Below are positions 42,771 to 50,757 of a stretch of DNA of 64,000 nt, one piece after another. The DNA lies in assembly GCF_000710615.1 (NCBI RefSeq), contig NZ_JDTH01000001.1:62001-126000 (forward strand), written 5' to 3'. Both the position numbers and the translations under genes were made by a program. Within the stretch, counting starts at the first letter, position 1, and each line of letters begins with the position of its first letter. This DNA is from Haladaptatus cibarius D43 (GTDB lineage Archaea; Halobacteriota; Halobacteria; Halobacteriales; Haladaptataceae). The notes under the pieces were generated by a model. The model worked only from the letters and a program-made list of their open reading frames with translations. It was not told where the DNA came from and did no database searches.

Positions 42771-43403
42771 TCAACACTCGTAAACGCACGAGTTGTCGCT
42801 ACAATCACAACACTCGCAGTAGCAATCGCATTCGTCACAGACTGCGATGCACGAATTATCGTCTGGATGACGTTCACAGCAGACGGTTTCACAGTCACAG
42901 GTTTCACACAGACCGAGCGAGCTGTCACAGTCGACTTCGGGTTCCGGTAGGGAACCGTATCTGACGAGATGGTCTTCACCGAGGGGTTCGCCGTCTTCGA
43001 CCGGGTTGAGAATCGCGTGGGCAGTGTCCTCTTCGGGGAAGACGGAAAGAGAGAGATAGCCGTCCTCGACGCGGCGGATGATGAGAATCCGTGGCGTATG
43101 GCTGTCGCCGAGTTGGTTGGCGGTCAACCGTTCACCCTCTATTCTACCGGTCGGGTCGGTCAGTTCGTGGAGGTCGCCGATTTTTGCTTCCTCGATAACG
43201 CCGTCGTCCGAGAGTTCTTCGAGAACGTCCGACTGCTGTTGGACGGCGGCTTTGACGATGTCTGCGTCGCGGTAGTCGCGAAGAAACGCATCTTGCTCCG
43301 ACCGCGTGAGGTCGAAGCGCTGTGTGGTAGCGAGATTACTCCGTTCTGCGGCGGCGCTCGCTGGAGCGAGTGTCACCAATGCTCCGGTTGCGGTTCCTTT
43401 CAA
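42771..43403 (-). CDS. Cysteine-rich Tat-type secreted protein, paralog 1; native start disrupted
   Basis: 210 residues if read from the TTG at 43403. Compared residue by residue with its paralog at 43608-44240, the homologous start is the ATG at 43443-43445, 14 codons upstream, and it would include the Tat motif SRRQILK. In this copy codon 2 is TAA (43440-43442), where the paralog has a Ser codon. The N-terminal ~125 residues after the signal are alike in both proteins (RDYRDADIVKAAVQQQSDVL, ELSDDGVIEEAKIGDL, HTPRILIIRRVEDGYLSL). The C-terminal 53 residues hold 16 Cys in CxC, CC and CxxC patterns. It is either a pseudogene, a cytosolic protein started from TTG, or a read error. Function unknown. 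Confidence 0.7.
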   Translation of the reverse strand: MKGTATGALVTLAPASAAAERSNLATTQRFDLTRSEQDAFLRDYRDADIVKAAVQQQSDVLEELSDDGVIEEAKIGDLHELTDPTGRIEGERLTANQLGDSHTPRILIIRRVEDGYLSLSVFPEEDTAHAILNPVEDGEPLGEDHLVRYGSLPEPEVDCDSSLGLCETCDCETVCCERHPDDNSCIAVCDECDCYCECCDCSDNSCVYEC

Positions 43404-43445
43404 GATTTGACGCCGACTCAGCTCGGTATTGTTTTGATTTTACAT

Positions 43446-43607
43446 ACCATATTAATATATGAATACTACGGTAAAAAATATACATTCTGGATATGTAGAA
43501 TTTTATTTAATTTAGGTATTTGCGAATAATACTGCCGAGCTACTGCGCGGAATCCAATAATTTAACCATAAAAATCGAAATCCGACGAGGATGTCAGTAG
43601 GAGTCTC
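43446..43607 (-). promoter_or_regulatory. AT-rich promoter region of cysteine-rich paralog 1
   Basis: 162 bp strongly AT-rich compared with the surrounding genome, with several TATA-like runs on the minus strand near 43451-43460 (ATTAATATAT on the + strand) and 43478-43486. It separates the two tandem paralogs, so each may have its own promoter. No regulator site is recognised. Confidence 0.4.
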
Positions 43608-44240
43608 TCAGCACCACGTAGAGCTACAACTGCAGTAACACTCTTCACACATCTCCTCGCAAATGGTACCTTCACCATTGAACTTACAACAGTAGGTGGA
43701 ACAACCATGACACCCGTAACACTGCCACGGAGACAAGCACGCTTCCGGTTCGACTTCCATGTCCGGCATGCTACCGTACTTTACGATGTGGTCTTCACCG
43801 AGTTGTTCACCGTCTTCAACTGGGTTGAACAGCGCACGTGCAGTACCCTTTTCAGGGAACAACAGAAGAGAGAGATAACCGGATTCGACGCGCCGGAACA
43901 CCTTAATCTCCGGTGTGTGGCCTTTACCGAGGTTGTACGTCGTCAGTCGCTCACCGACGCCGCCACTGGGTTCGGTTAACTCTTCCAAGTCGTCGATACG
44001 TGGGTTGTCAAGGACGCCGTCGTCCGAGAGTTCTTCAAGGAGGTCAGAATGCTGGTGAACGATGTCCCGAACGACGTATGCGTCCCGATAATCTCGTAGG
44101 AGCTTCTCCTGTTCAACCTGTGATATTTCAGTTGTCTGCTCCGCTGAAACGTTCGCCGAGCCAAAAGCCACCAACGCACCGGTCGCTGAACCTTTCAAAA
44201 TCTGTCGCCGACTTAGACCGTTGTTGTTTTGTCTGGACAT
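43608..44240 (-). CDS. Cysteine-rich Tat-type secreted protein, paralog 2 (halocin-like architecture)
   Basis: 210 residues from ATG 44240. The N-terminus MSRQNNNGLSRRQILKGSAT is a Tat signal (SRRQILK at residues 10-16), with a short hydrophobic stretch and a likely cleavage around NVSAEQ. Next, ~125 residues resemble paralog 1 (LRDYRDAYVVRDIVHQHSDL, LEELSDDGVLDNPRIDDLEE, VFRRVESGYLSLLLFPEKGT). The last ~50 residues carry 12 Cys (QCYGCHGC, TYCC, ICEEMCEECYCSC) and end in Cys. A Tat-exported precursor with a conserved N-terminal domain and a Cys-rich C-terminal peptide is the layout of pro-halocin C8 (N-terminal immunity part, C-terminal halocin). I see no clear sequence similarity to it, so this is an analogy. 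A secreted metal-binding protein is the main alternative. Confidence 0.8.
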   Translation of the reverse strand: MSRQNNNGLSRRQILKGSATGALVAFGSANVSAEQTTEISQVEQEKLLRDYRDAYVVRDIVHQHSDLLEELSDDGVLDNPRIDDLEELTEPSGGVGERLTTYNLGKGHTPEIKVFRRVESGYLSLLLFPEKGTARALFNPVEDGEQLGEDHIVKYGSMPDMEVEPEACLSPWQCYGCHGCSTYCCKFNGEGTICEEMCEECYCSCSSTWC

Positions 44241-44498
44241 AAGCCCATAGTTATATAATTTTTTATAATATAAAAGTTGTACTATTTTTATTAGTGTTAT
44301 ATTTCACGGTACGAAGTGCTCGATAGTATGATTAACCTAGACGTGTATCCTATGGAGTGGCAGTGATGGGGAACAATAAGACAGAATACAACGAATATCA
44401 ATAGCAGTGGGGTCAAAAGAAGACACAACGCTTTCAAAGTTACAAATAGAACGGTGGAGAAATCAATCCCCTCGTTTCAACTGGAGGAAAAGACCATC
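44241..44498 (-). promoter_or_regulatory. AT-rich region upstream of the cysteine-rich pair
   Basis: 258 bp between the paralog 2 start and the 3' end of DP1. The first ~60 bp are very AT-rich (TTATATAATTTTTTATAATA at 44251-44270), a likely promoter zone for the minus-strand gene. Near 44466-44485 is an ORB-like sequence (minus orientation). The rest shows nothing recognisable. Confidence 0.4.
44466..44485 (-). other. ORB-like sequence outside the origin
   Basis: On the minus strand it reads TCCAGTTGAAACGAGGGGAT, close to the ORB pattern seen in the origin (TTCCACCYGAAACGAAGGGG) but one base shorter. It lies in the gap beyond the DP1 3' end, 18 kb from the oriC. Function is not implied. Confidence 0.35.
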
Positions 44499-46058
44499 TC
44501 AAGCAAATTTGTGAACCGTCACGTCCAACGTATCCAAATCCACGACTGGCGCGAATCCCGAATCAGGATTGATGTTGACGCTTTTCTGGAAATCCGTCTG
44601 TGATTGCCAGCAACCGGAGTTCATGGCGAGGACGTTGTGGTACTTGCCGAATCCGAGTTTGTGGACGTGACCAGTGTGGAAGATGTCGGGAACCTCGTCG
44701 ATGACGAGGTAGTCCTTTTCCTCCGGTGCAACGCGGGTGTGGCCACCGTACTGCGGGGCGACGTGACGCTTTTTCAGGAGTTGGTACATCGCCTTGTGCG
44801 GTTCCTCGTAACTCGCTTTTTCCTCCGGCATCTCCGCGATTACCTCGTCCAGCGAGACGCCGTGGTACATCAGTACCGAGACGCCTTCGACTGTAACTGT
44901 AGAGGGATTGCCCGTGATTCGGGCATCGTGAACATCCATGATGTCGCGGAGTTCCTCGTCGAATCCCGGTTGCGGTTCGGCGAGTCGAACCGCGTCGTGG
45001 TTGCCGGGAATCATGACGATTTCCATGTCGCCGGGGACTTCTTTCAGATACTCCGAGAACTTCTCGTACTGCTCGAAGATGTCGATGATGTCGAGTTCCT
45101 CGTCCTGATTCGGATAGATACCGACGCCCTCCACCATGTCGCCTGCGATGAGGAGATATTCGACGTGTTCTGCCTCCTCGGTGTGCAGCCAACTGGTGAA
45201 CCGCGACCACGCGTCGGCCATGAACTCCTGACTGCCGACGTGAACGTCGCTGATGAGTGCGGCTTGTACGTGGCGGTCGGCGGTCGATGGTTTGTAGGTT
45301 CGCGGAACGTCGGGGAAATGAAGCGAGTCAACGAACAGGATTCCGGCATCGCTCGAAAGCGTTCCCTCGACGGCAATCGTCTCGTCCAACAGGAGTTCGT
45401 TCACGACGCTGGCGAACTCCTTGTCCTTCATGATGAGACACGGGAACGTGCCGTTCGTGTCTTCGAGTTCGACAAGCCAGTGTCCGCTCGCCGTCGAACG
45501 AATGTCGCTTATCATCCCGACCATGGCGGCGTCGCTTCCGCCCGGCATGCTGGCGACTGCGTTCGTTGGACGAGCATTGACACGACCACGAAGTTGTCCC
45601 GAAAGCCGCTGGAAACGGTCGCGGAACACCGTAACGAAATCGTCGTACTCGCCGGTTCCAGTGCTCTGTCCGGTTACGTCGCCCTCGATACCGACCGACT
45701 GAAGGGCTTCGTTCCGTGAGATGGACCCCTCTGTTTCAACTGGAGAGGTCACCTCATGCACTGAGGATTCGGTGTTTTTCGTTCCAGTAGAAAAGGGGGT
45801 ATTATCGGGGATGGAAACATCTCCGTTCTCCGATAGAGACGATGCCGATGAAGCTGACTCCGATGAAGCCGAGTCGAGAACGTTCCTGACGTGTTCGACG
45901 GAGATTTTCAGCGCGTGTTCGGGGGCGGACTCGACTGCCTCGTTGAGCGCGCCGTCTGGGTCTGGCGCGTTTGCAAGAAGCGTCACGGCCTCTCGGTCGG
46001 CGTTGTACCCGCGACTCGTGAGTTCTCTGACGATTCGAGCCGGGGTTTCTAATGGCAC
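44499..46058 (-). CDS. polD1: DNA polymerase D small subunit (DP1)
   Basis: 519 residues. DP1 carries the 3'-5' proofreading exonuclease of the archaeal family D replicative polymerase. The N-terminal ~45 residues form a helical domain (RIVRELTSRGYNADREAVTL), then a Ser/Thr/Glu-rich linker to about residue 135. An OB domain covers about 175-260 (AAMVGMISDIRSTASGHWLV). The calcineurin-like phosphodiesterase domain shows metal motifs ISDVHVGS (about 280), AGDMVEG (about 318), PGNHDAVR (about 360), YHGVSL and FHTGHVHKLG (about 457). The large subunit DP2 is not in the window. Confidence 0.96.
   Translation of the reverse strand: MPLETPARIVRELTSRGYNADREAVTLLANAPDPDGALNEAVESAPEHALKISVEHVRNVLDSASSESASSASSLSENGDVSIPDNTPFSTGTKNTESSVHEVTSPVETEGSISRNEALQSVGIEGDVTGQSTGTGEYDDFVTVFRDRFQRLSGQLRGRVNARPTNAVASMPGGSDAAMVGMISDIRSTASGHWLVELEDTNGTFPCLIMKDKEFASVVNELLLDETIAVEGTLSSDAGILFVDSLHFPDVPRTYKPSTADRHVQAALISDVHVGSQEFMADAWSRFTSWLHTEEAEHVEYLLIAGDMVEGVGIYPNQDEELDIIDIFEQYEKFSEYLKEVPGDMEIVMIPGNHDAVRLAEPQPGFDEELRDIMDVHDARITGNPSTVTVEGVSVLMYHGVSLDEVIAEMPEEKASYEEPHKAMYQLLKKRHVAPQYGGHTRVAPEEKDYLVIDEVPDIFHTGHVHKLGFGKYHNVLAMNSGCWQSQTDFQKSVNINPDSGFAPVVDLDTLDVTVHKFA
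45724..45745 (-). other. ORB-like sequence inside DP1
   Basis: Minus-strand reading contains TCCAGTTGAAAC followed by AGAGGGGTC, resembling the origin repeats but imperfect. It lies in the Ser/Thr-rich linker codons of DP1. It shares GTTTCAACTGGAG (plus strand) with the copy at 44466. Could be chance. Confidence 0.2.
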
Positions 46059-46141
46059 GAGTCGGTAAAGACGCGGATGAGCAAAAAATATAGCGAACTA
46101 ACCCAGAAGGTTGACAACCCGTGGTAGTTTAGAGAACCGTA

Positions 46142-46903
46142 ATGAGTCCCCCAGACGAGTCGTCGTCAGACGACGTACGGGACACCGGCCCGGAGGGGTC
46201 AGGGGTCGTCTCGTGGCTTCGTTGGTTCCGACACACCGATAACGGGACGGTGGTGTTCGTTCGAGAAATGTTGGAGAGCGCCGCCGTCGTCGCCGCAATC
46301 GGCCTCGTTCTCTTTGCTATCAGCGGCGTCTGGCCGCCGATGGTCGCCGTCGAAAGCGGCAGTATGGAGCCACAGATGGAGCGCGGTGACCTGATTTTCA
46401 TCATGGATGAGAGTCGCTTCGTTCCGGACGCCGCACAGGAGGGAACGGGAATCGTCACGTATCAACAGGGACAACAAAGCGGCTACAACAGTTTCAATCA
46501 AGCCGGAGACGTGATAATCTACCGTCCGGACGGAAGCGCGTACCGAACGCCGATTATTCATCGAGCGCGGTTCTGGGTTGACGAAGGCGAAAACTGGTAC
46601 GACAGAGGGAATCCACAGTACATGAACGGTGCAGACAGTTGTCAAGAACTGCCGAACTGCCCTGCACCATACGCCGGATTCATCACGAAGGGTGATGCGA
46701 ACGACCAGTACGACCAAGTCTCCGCCATTAGCGACCCCGTCAAGCCGAGTTGGATTCGCGGCACCGCCGAAGTGAAAATCCCATGGCTCGGCCACGTTCG
46801 CCTGTTCTTCGCCACTACAGGCGTCCCCGTGGACGTGCAGTACCAATCGCAACAACCAGCACAGGTAACACCGAACGGAACCCAGTACGCGCCGCCTGCG
46901 TAA
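46142..46903 (+). CDS. sec11: Signal peptidase I (Sec11-type, S26)
   Basis: 253 residues. Membrane-bound serine protease that removes Sec signal peptides. One N-terminal transmembrane helix (about residues 46-62, SAAVVAAIGLVLFAISG), then the catalytic-Ser box ESGSMEPQMERGD with Ser74, the PIIHRARFWV box with the His that replaces the bacterial Lys, and KGDANDQYDQ with the Asp. The His in place of Lys is the eukaryotic/archaeal ER-type arrangement. A polar Gln/Pro-rich C-terminal tail follows. Divergent from DP1 by 83 bp. Confidence 0.94.
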   Translation: MSPPDESSSDDVRDTGPEGSGVVSWLRWFRHTDNGTVVFVREMLESAAVVAAIGLVLFAISGVWPPMVAVESGSMEPQMERGDLIFIMDESRFVPDAAQEGTGIVTYQQGQQSGYNSFNQAGDVIIYRPDGSAYRTPIIHRARFWVDEGENWYDRGNPQYMNGADSCQELPNCPAPYAGFITKGDANDQYDQVSAISDPVKPSWIRGTAEVKIPWLGHVRLFFATTGVPVDVQYQSQQPAQVTPNGTQYAPPA

Positions 46904-46964
46904 CCGTCGTTGCGCTGCCCGATACCCAACGAGTTTTATATATCCTGCGTCACATTGACCGCGC

Positions 46965-47180
46965 ATGAGCGACGAAGACGAACCGGAACTGTGTGACGAC
47001 TGTCAAGAACCACTGACGGACGCTCTCGCCAGAACGATTCGATTGACGGTTGACCGTTCACAAATCGACAGCCAACGACTCTGTCCCGAATGTTTTGCCG
47101 ACTGGATAGACCGCTACGAAAGCGAGATGCAACCGACGCACGAATCCGAGAACAGCGGTTCGGAAATCATCGTGGACTGA
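46965..47180 (+). CDS. Small zinc-finger protein
   Basis: 71 residues. CDDC (residues 10-13) and CPEC (residues about 40-43) form a likely zinc site flanking LTVDRSQIDSQRL; the rest is acidic (ESEMQPTHESENSGSEIIVD). A good TATA element TTTTATATATCC lies at 46933-46944. Small zinc-ribbon proteins of this kind are common in haloarchaea; some bind nucleic acids or proteins. Specific role unknown. Confidence 0.8.
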   Translation: MSDEDEPELCDDCQEPLTDALARTIRLTVDRSQIDSQRLCPECFADWIDRYESEMQPTHESENSGSEIIVD

Positions 47181-47382
47181 ACCCCCTTCTTTCGAGTCGA
47201 AAACGGACGGGGGCACCGGGAAGAGATAAGTTTTGTTGCTAGTGAAACCGACCACCGGACAGTACAGAGTGCTCGGTACTGCTGTAGAGAAACAGTTACT
47301 GCAGGATGAACACCGAGAGCAGTAGCAGACGGTATAATATTGGTTTCTCAACTGTCCGATAGAAAGATTTGAGCGTCAGTCG

Positions 47383-47404
47383 AACCCCTTCGTTTCGGGT
47401 GAAA
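47383..47404 (-). other. ORB-like sequence far from the origin
   Basis: Plus strand AACCCCTTCGTTTCGGGTGA, minus-strand TCACCCGAAACGAAGGGGTT. It matches the core of the ORBs at 62510 and 62643 (CACCCGAAACGAAGGGGT) in full. It is isolated, 15 kb from the oriC, in the gap between convergent genes. Confidence 0.5.
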
Positions 47405-47427
47405 ATCGCCCGCATGCGGGCGATTTT
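47402..47427. terminator. Perfect 26-bp palindrome between convergent genes
   Basis: Arms AAAATCGCCCGCA / TGCGGGCGATTTT are perfect 13-mers with no spacer, ending in T-runs on both strands. It sits between the + zinc-finger gene (ends 47180) and the - peptidase gene (ends 47493), overlapping the ORB-like element. A bidirectional transcription terminator is the likely role. Confidence 0.6.
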
Positions 47428-47492
47428 TCGGTATCGAAGCCGCGGACGAAACGTACCACCCTATGCCAACAGTTATCGCGGTTTGTCTTCGG

Positions 47493-49535
47493 TCACTGTT
47501 CGTCTTCGCTATCCGTTTCTTCGTCTCCGTTTTCTTCCGCCGCGGACAGTCCGTCGTCGCCGCGCTCTAACGCCGTTGGCACTTCGTGGTAATCGGAATA
47601 GCCGTCGAACCAGCGAACGATGCGCTCCAATCGGTCAACGACGTGGCCGGGTTCGCCGCTCCGGGAGAGTTCGTGGCCCTCGCGCGGATAGCGCACGAGT
47701 CGGGTTTCCACGTCGTTCTTCTTGAGGAGGAGATAGAGCATCTCCGCGTTGTTCACCGGGACGCGGAAGTCGTTGTCGCTGTGAACGACGAGCGTCGGCG
47801 TGGTTACGTTCTGGACGTGCGCCATCGGCGAGCGTTCCCACAGGAACTCCGGTTCTTCCCACGGCGTCGTGTCGAAATCCCACTCGATGAGTTTGAAGGC
47901 GTCCGTCGAACCGTAGAAACTGTTGAGTTCGTACACGCCGCGCTGTGTGACCGCTCCTTTGAATCGGTCAGTTTGCCCGATAATCCACGAGGTGAGATAG
48001 CCACCGTAACTGCCGCCCGTGACGAACATGTTATCCGTGTCCACGTACTCGCGCTCCGCGATGGCGTCGGTTCCCGCCATTACGTCGTCGTAATCGACGG
48101 TTCCCCAACCGCGTTCGATTGCGGCCATATGTTCCTCGCCGTAACCGGTTGAACCGCGCGGGTTAGACCAGAAGACGACGTAGCCCTGTGCCGCGAGCGT
48201 CTGGAACTCGTGCCACATCGTACCGGTGGTAGACCACATCGAGTGTGGCCCGCCGTGAATCTCCACGACCAGCGGATACTGCTCGTCCGAATCGAAATCC
48301 GGCGGCGTCAGCACCCAACCCTGAACCTCGGTGCCATCGTCCGATTCGAACCACAGTTCCTCCGGTTGCCCGACCGCCCGTTCGTCCAAGTACTCCGCAT
48401 TGAGACGGGTGAGTCGGTGGGTTTCGGCCCCGCCGGGTGTCGAGACGAACACGTCGCCGGGATGGTCCCACTCGGATTTCGCGTAGGCGATGGCATCGGC
48501 ACCGACAGAGAAATCGGTGATATGACCCTCGCCGACGACCTGCTGGGGTTCGTCGCTTCCGTCGCCAGCGACTCGCCATATGACGTAGTCGCCCTCGTCG
48601 GGCGTTCCGAAATAAACGCGCTCCTCGTCTGCGTCCCACTGCGGTGGATTCGAGAGCGTCCTGTCGAGCGATTCGGTGAGTGTGACCGTTTCTTCGGTTG
48701 CGCGGTCGAACAGTTTTATTTCCGACTGGCGGAGTGTCGCGTTTTCCTCGGGACTGTAGACGTAGGCGATTCGCCCGTCTTCAGTTGCCGCCATGGACGC
48801 ACCCCAGCCGCTCGTCTGAAACAGTGTTTCCTCTTCGCCGGAATCGGTGTCGTAGGCCACAATATCGACAATGATGTTGTCGTCCGGGTCGCCCTCGCGC
48901 TTGACGCCGTAGTAGAGCGTCGTCTCGTCGCCCCACTCCGGGCCGGAAAAGTCGAAATCGCCGTCAGTGAGTCGGGAGACAGAATCGTCGTCGAGGTCAG
49001 CAGTATAGACGTGGCTTCGTTTGCCGTCGAAGTACCGCTGGCCTGCTCGGTACACTTTCCGGTCGATGACGCGCGGGTCGGGCGTTTCCGGTTCGTACTC
49101 CTCGCCGTTAAGGGAGATGTCTCGCTCTTTCTCGCGGTCGTCCTCCGTACTCTGCTGGACGAACGCGATTCGCGTTCCGTCGGGCGACCACGCGAGTTGT
49201 GAGACGCCACCGGCAACGTCGGTCACCTGTCGAGCCTCGCCACCTGCGGTCGGGAGTACCCAAAGTTGTGGACGGTCGTCGTCCGCACCACGGGTGCTCA
49301 CGAAGGCGAGGCGGTCGCCGCTCGGACTCCATCGCGGACTACTGTCCACGCCTTCGCTGATGGTGAATTGCGTCGGTTCGCCGCCGCCAAGCGGAACGAC
49401 GTGAATGGTCGATTCGTACCCCTCACCATCTTCCGGGACGGAACGCACGAACGCCACTCGCTCGCCGTCCGGGGCGACCTGCGGGTCGCTGGCTTTGACT
49501 ATATCGTGATATTCGTTGGCATGTATCGTTTCCAT
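47493..49535 (-). CDS. S9-family (prolyl oligopeptidase-type) peptidase
   Basis: 680 residues from ATG 49535. The N-terminal part is a WD40/PD40-like beta propeller (APDGERVAFVRSVPEDG, SPSGDRLAFVSTRG, SPDGTRIAFVQQS), which gates substrate entry. The C-terminal alpha/beta hydrolase domain starts about residue 415, with the catalytic Ser in GGSYGGYLTSW (about 518), Asp in VHSDNDFRVP (about 606) and His in YPREGHELSRSG (about 639). The acylaminoacyl-peptidase/dipeptidyl-peptidase branch acts on short peptides. No signal peptide is visible, so it is probably cytoplasmic. The C-terminus is very acidic. Confidence 0.93.
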   Translation of the reverse strand: METIHANEYHDIVKASDPQVAPDGERVAFVRSVPEDGEGYESTIHVVPLGGGEPTQFTISEGVDSSPRWSPSGDRLAFVSTRGADDDRPQLWVLPTAGGEARQVTDVAGGVSQLAWSPDGTRIAFVQQSTEDDREKERDISLNGEEYEPETPDPRVIDRKVYRAGQRYFDGKRSHVYTADLDDDSVSRLTDGDFDFSGPEWGDETTLYYGVKREGDPDDNIIVDIVAYDTDSGEEETLFQTSGWGASMAATEDGRIAYVYSPEENATLRQSEIKLFDRATEETVTLTESLDRTLSNPPQWDADEERVYFGTPDEGDYVIWRVAGDGSDEPQQVVGEGHITDFSVGADAIAYAKSEWDHPGDVFVSTPGGAETHRLTRLNAEYLDERAVGQPEELWFESDDGTEVQGWVLTPPDFDSDEQYPLVVEIHGGPHSMWSTTGTMWHEFQTLAAQGYVVFWSNPRGSTGYGEEHMAAIERGWGTVDYDDVMAGTDAIAEREYVDTDNMFVTGGSYGGYLTSWIIGQTDRFKGAVTQRGVYELNSFYGSTDAFKLIEWDFDTTPWEEPEFLWERSPMAHVQNVTTPTLVVHSDNDFRVPVNNAEMLYLLLKKNDVETRLVRYPREGHELSRSGEPGHVVDRLERIVRWFDGYSDYHEVPTALERGDDGLSAAEENGDEETDSEDEQ

Positions 49536-49716
49536 ACACCGTCTCTCGGAACGAGTGCAAAATATACTTTCGATTCGAAACACTCGGGTTACGGAAGCGT
49601 TTCCTATCGCCATTTCCCGTTACCGCCCGGTATCGCGGGATTTCGCCACGGTAGCGTGATATTTCGATTTCGAAGCGTCGGTTGGCTATATGAACATTCA
49701 CGGAGAGGTCAGAACC

Positions 49717-50757
49717 ATGGTGGGGGAACTCAACCGACGCAGATTTGTGAAAACCGTGGGAGCAGCGGGGCTTCTCGGATTTTCGGGGACTGTACTGGCA
49801 CAACAGCGATTAACGTGGTTCGCAGGCGGAACCGGCGGGACGTACTTTCCGCTTTCGAACCAGTTCAAGACGATTATCGAGAACAACACCGACTACACCG
49901 TACAGGTGCAGTCAACGGGTGCGAGCGTCGAAAACGTCGGCGGACTCGCACAAGGAAACGCCGATTTCGCGCTCATCCAGAACGACGTTGCCTTCTTCGC
50001 GTACAACGGAACTGGTATCGAGGAGTTCCAAGGAACGAGAATACGGAGCTTGCGGGGCGTAGCGACGTTGTACCCCGAAACGATTCACGTCGTGACGCTT
50101 CAGGGGAACAACATCGAGACGCTACAAGATCTCCAAGGAGCAACCATCAACACGGGTGACCTCGGAAGCGGGACACAGGTAAACGCGCTTCAGATTTTAG
50201 AGTCAGTCGGCATCCAGCAAAACGACTTCACGGAGCAGAATACCGGGTTCTCGCAGGCAGCAGACCAACTCAGAAACGGCGACATCGACGCCGCATTCGT
50301 CGTCGGTGGCTGGCCTGTCGGCGCAATAGAGGAACTTGCGACGACGAACAACATCGCATTCGTGCAAATTTCCGGACAAGCACAGCAGAACATCCTTCAA
50401 CAGGCCCAATGGTTCGCGGAGGACACGATTCCGGCGAATACGTACACCGGACAGAACGAACCGGTTCAGACCGTCGCGGTGCAGGCGATGATTGCGACGA
50501 CCCAAGACCAACCGAACGCCGCGGTGCGAGGCGTGACAGAATCCATCTTCAACAACACCGGCCAGTTGAGCCTGAAACAGCAGTTCATCAACCGAGAGAG
50601 TGCACTGGATGGGATGTCCATTCCGCTCCATCCCGCCGCACGGGAAATCTTCGGCCCGGCCACGACACAGGCAGGAGGTGGCAACCAAACCGGCGGAAAT
50701 CAGACTGGCGGGAACCAGTCAGGAGGCAATGACGCAGGTGGAAACAACAGTTCGTAA
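49717..50757 (+). CDS. TRAP-TAXI solute-binding protein
   Basis: 346 residues from ATG 49717, preferred because GGAG at 49702-49705 precedes it; ATG 49690 would add nine. Tat signal NRRRFVKTVGAAGLLGFSG. TAXI-family receptor core: TWFAGGTGGTYFPLSNQFKT opens the domain, with GNADFALIQNDVAFFAYNG and DLGSGTQVNALQILE as usual. The C-terminal tail is Gly/Asn/Gln-rich (about the last 30 residues, GGNQTGGNQTGGNQSGG), possibly a glycosylated linker since it has N-x-S/T sites. It starts an operon with the DUF1850 and permease genes; substrates of TAXI systems include glutamate-like and other carboxylates. Confidence 0.93.
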   Translation: MVGELNRRRFVKTVGAAGLLGFSGTVLAQQRLTWFAGGTGGTYFPLSNQFKTIIENNTDYTVQVQSTGASVENVGGLAQGNADFALIQNDVAFFAYNGTGIEEFQGTRIRSLRGVATLYPETIHVVTLQGNNIETLQDLQGATINTGDLGSGTQVNALQILESVGIQQNDFTEQNTGFSQAADQLRNGDIDAAFVVGGWPVGAIEELATTNNIAFVQISGQAQQNILQQAQWFAEDTIPANTYTGQNEPVQTVAVQAMIATTQDQPNAAVRGVTESIFNNTGQLSLKQQFINRESALDGMSIPLHPAAREIFGPATTQAGGGNQTGGNQTGGNQSGGNDAGGNNSS

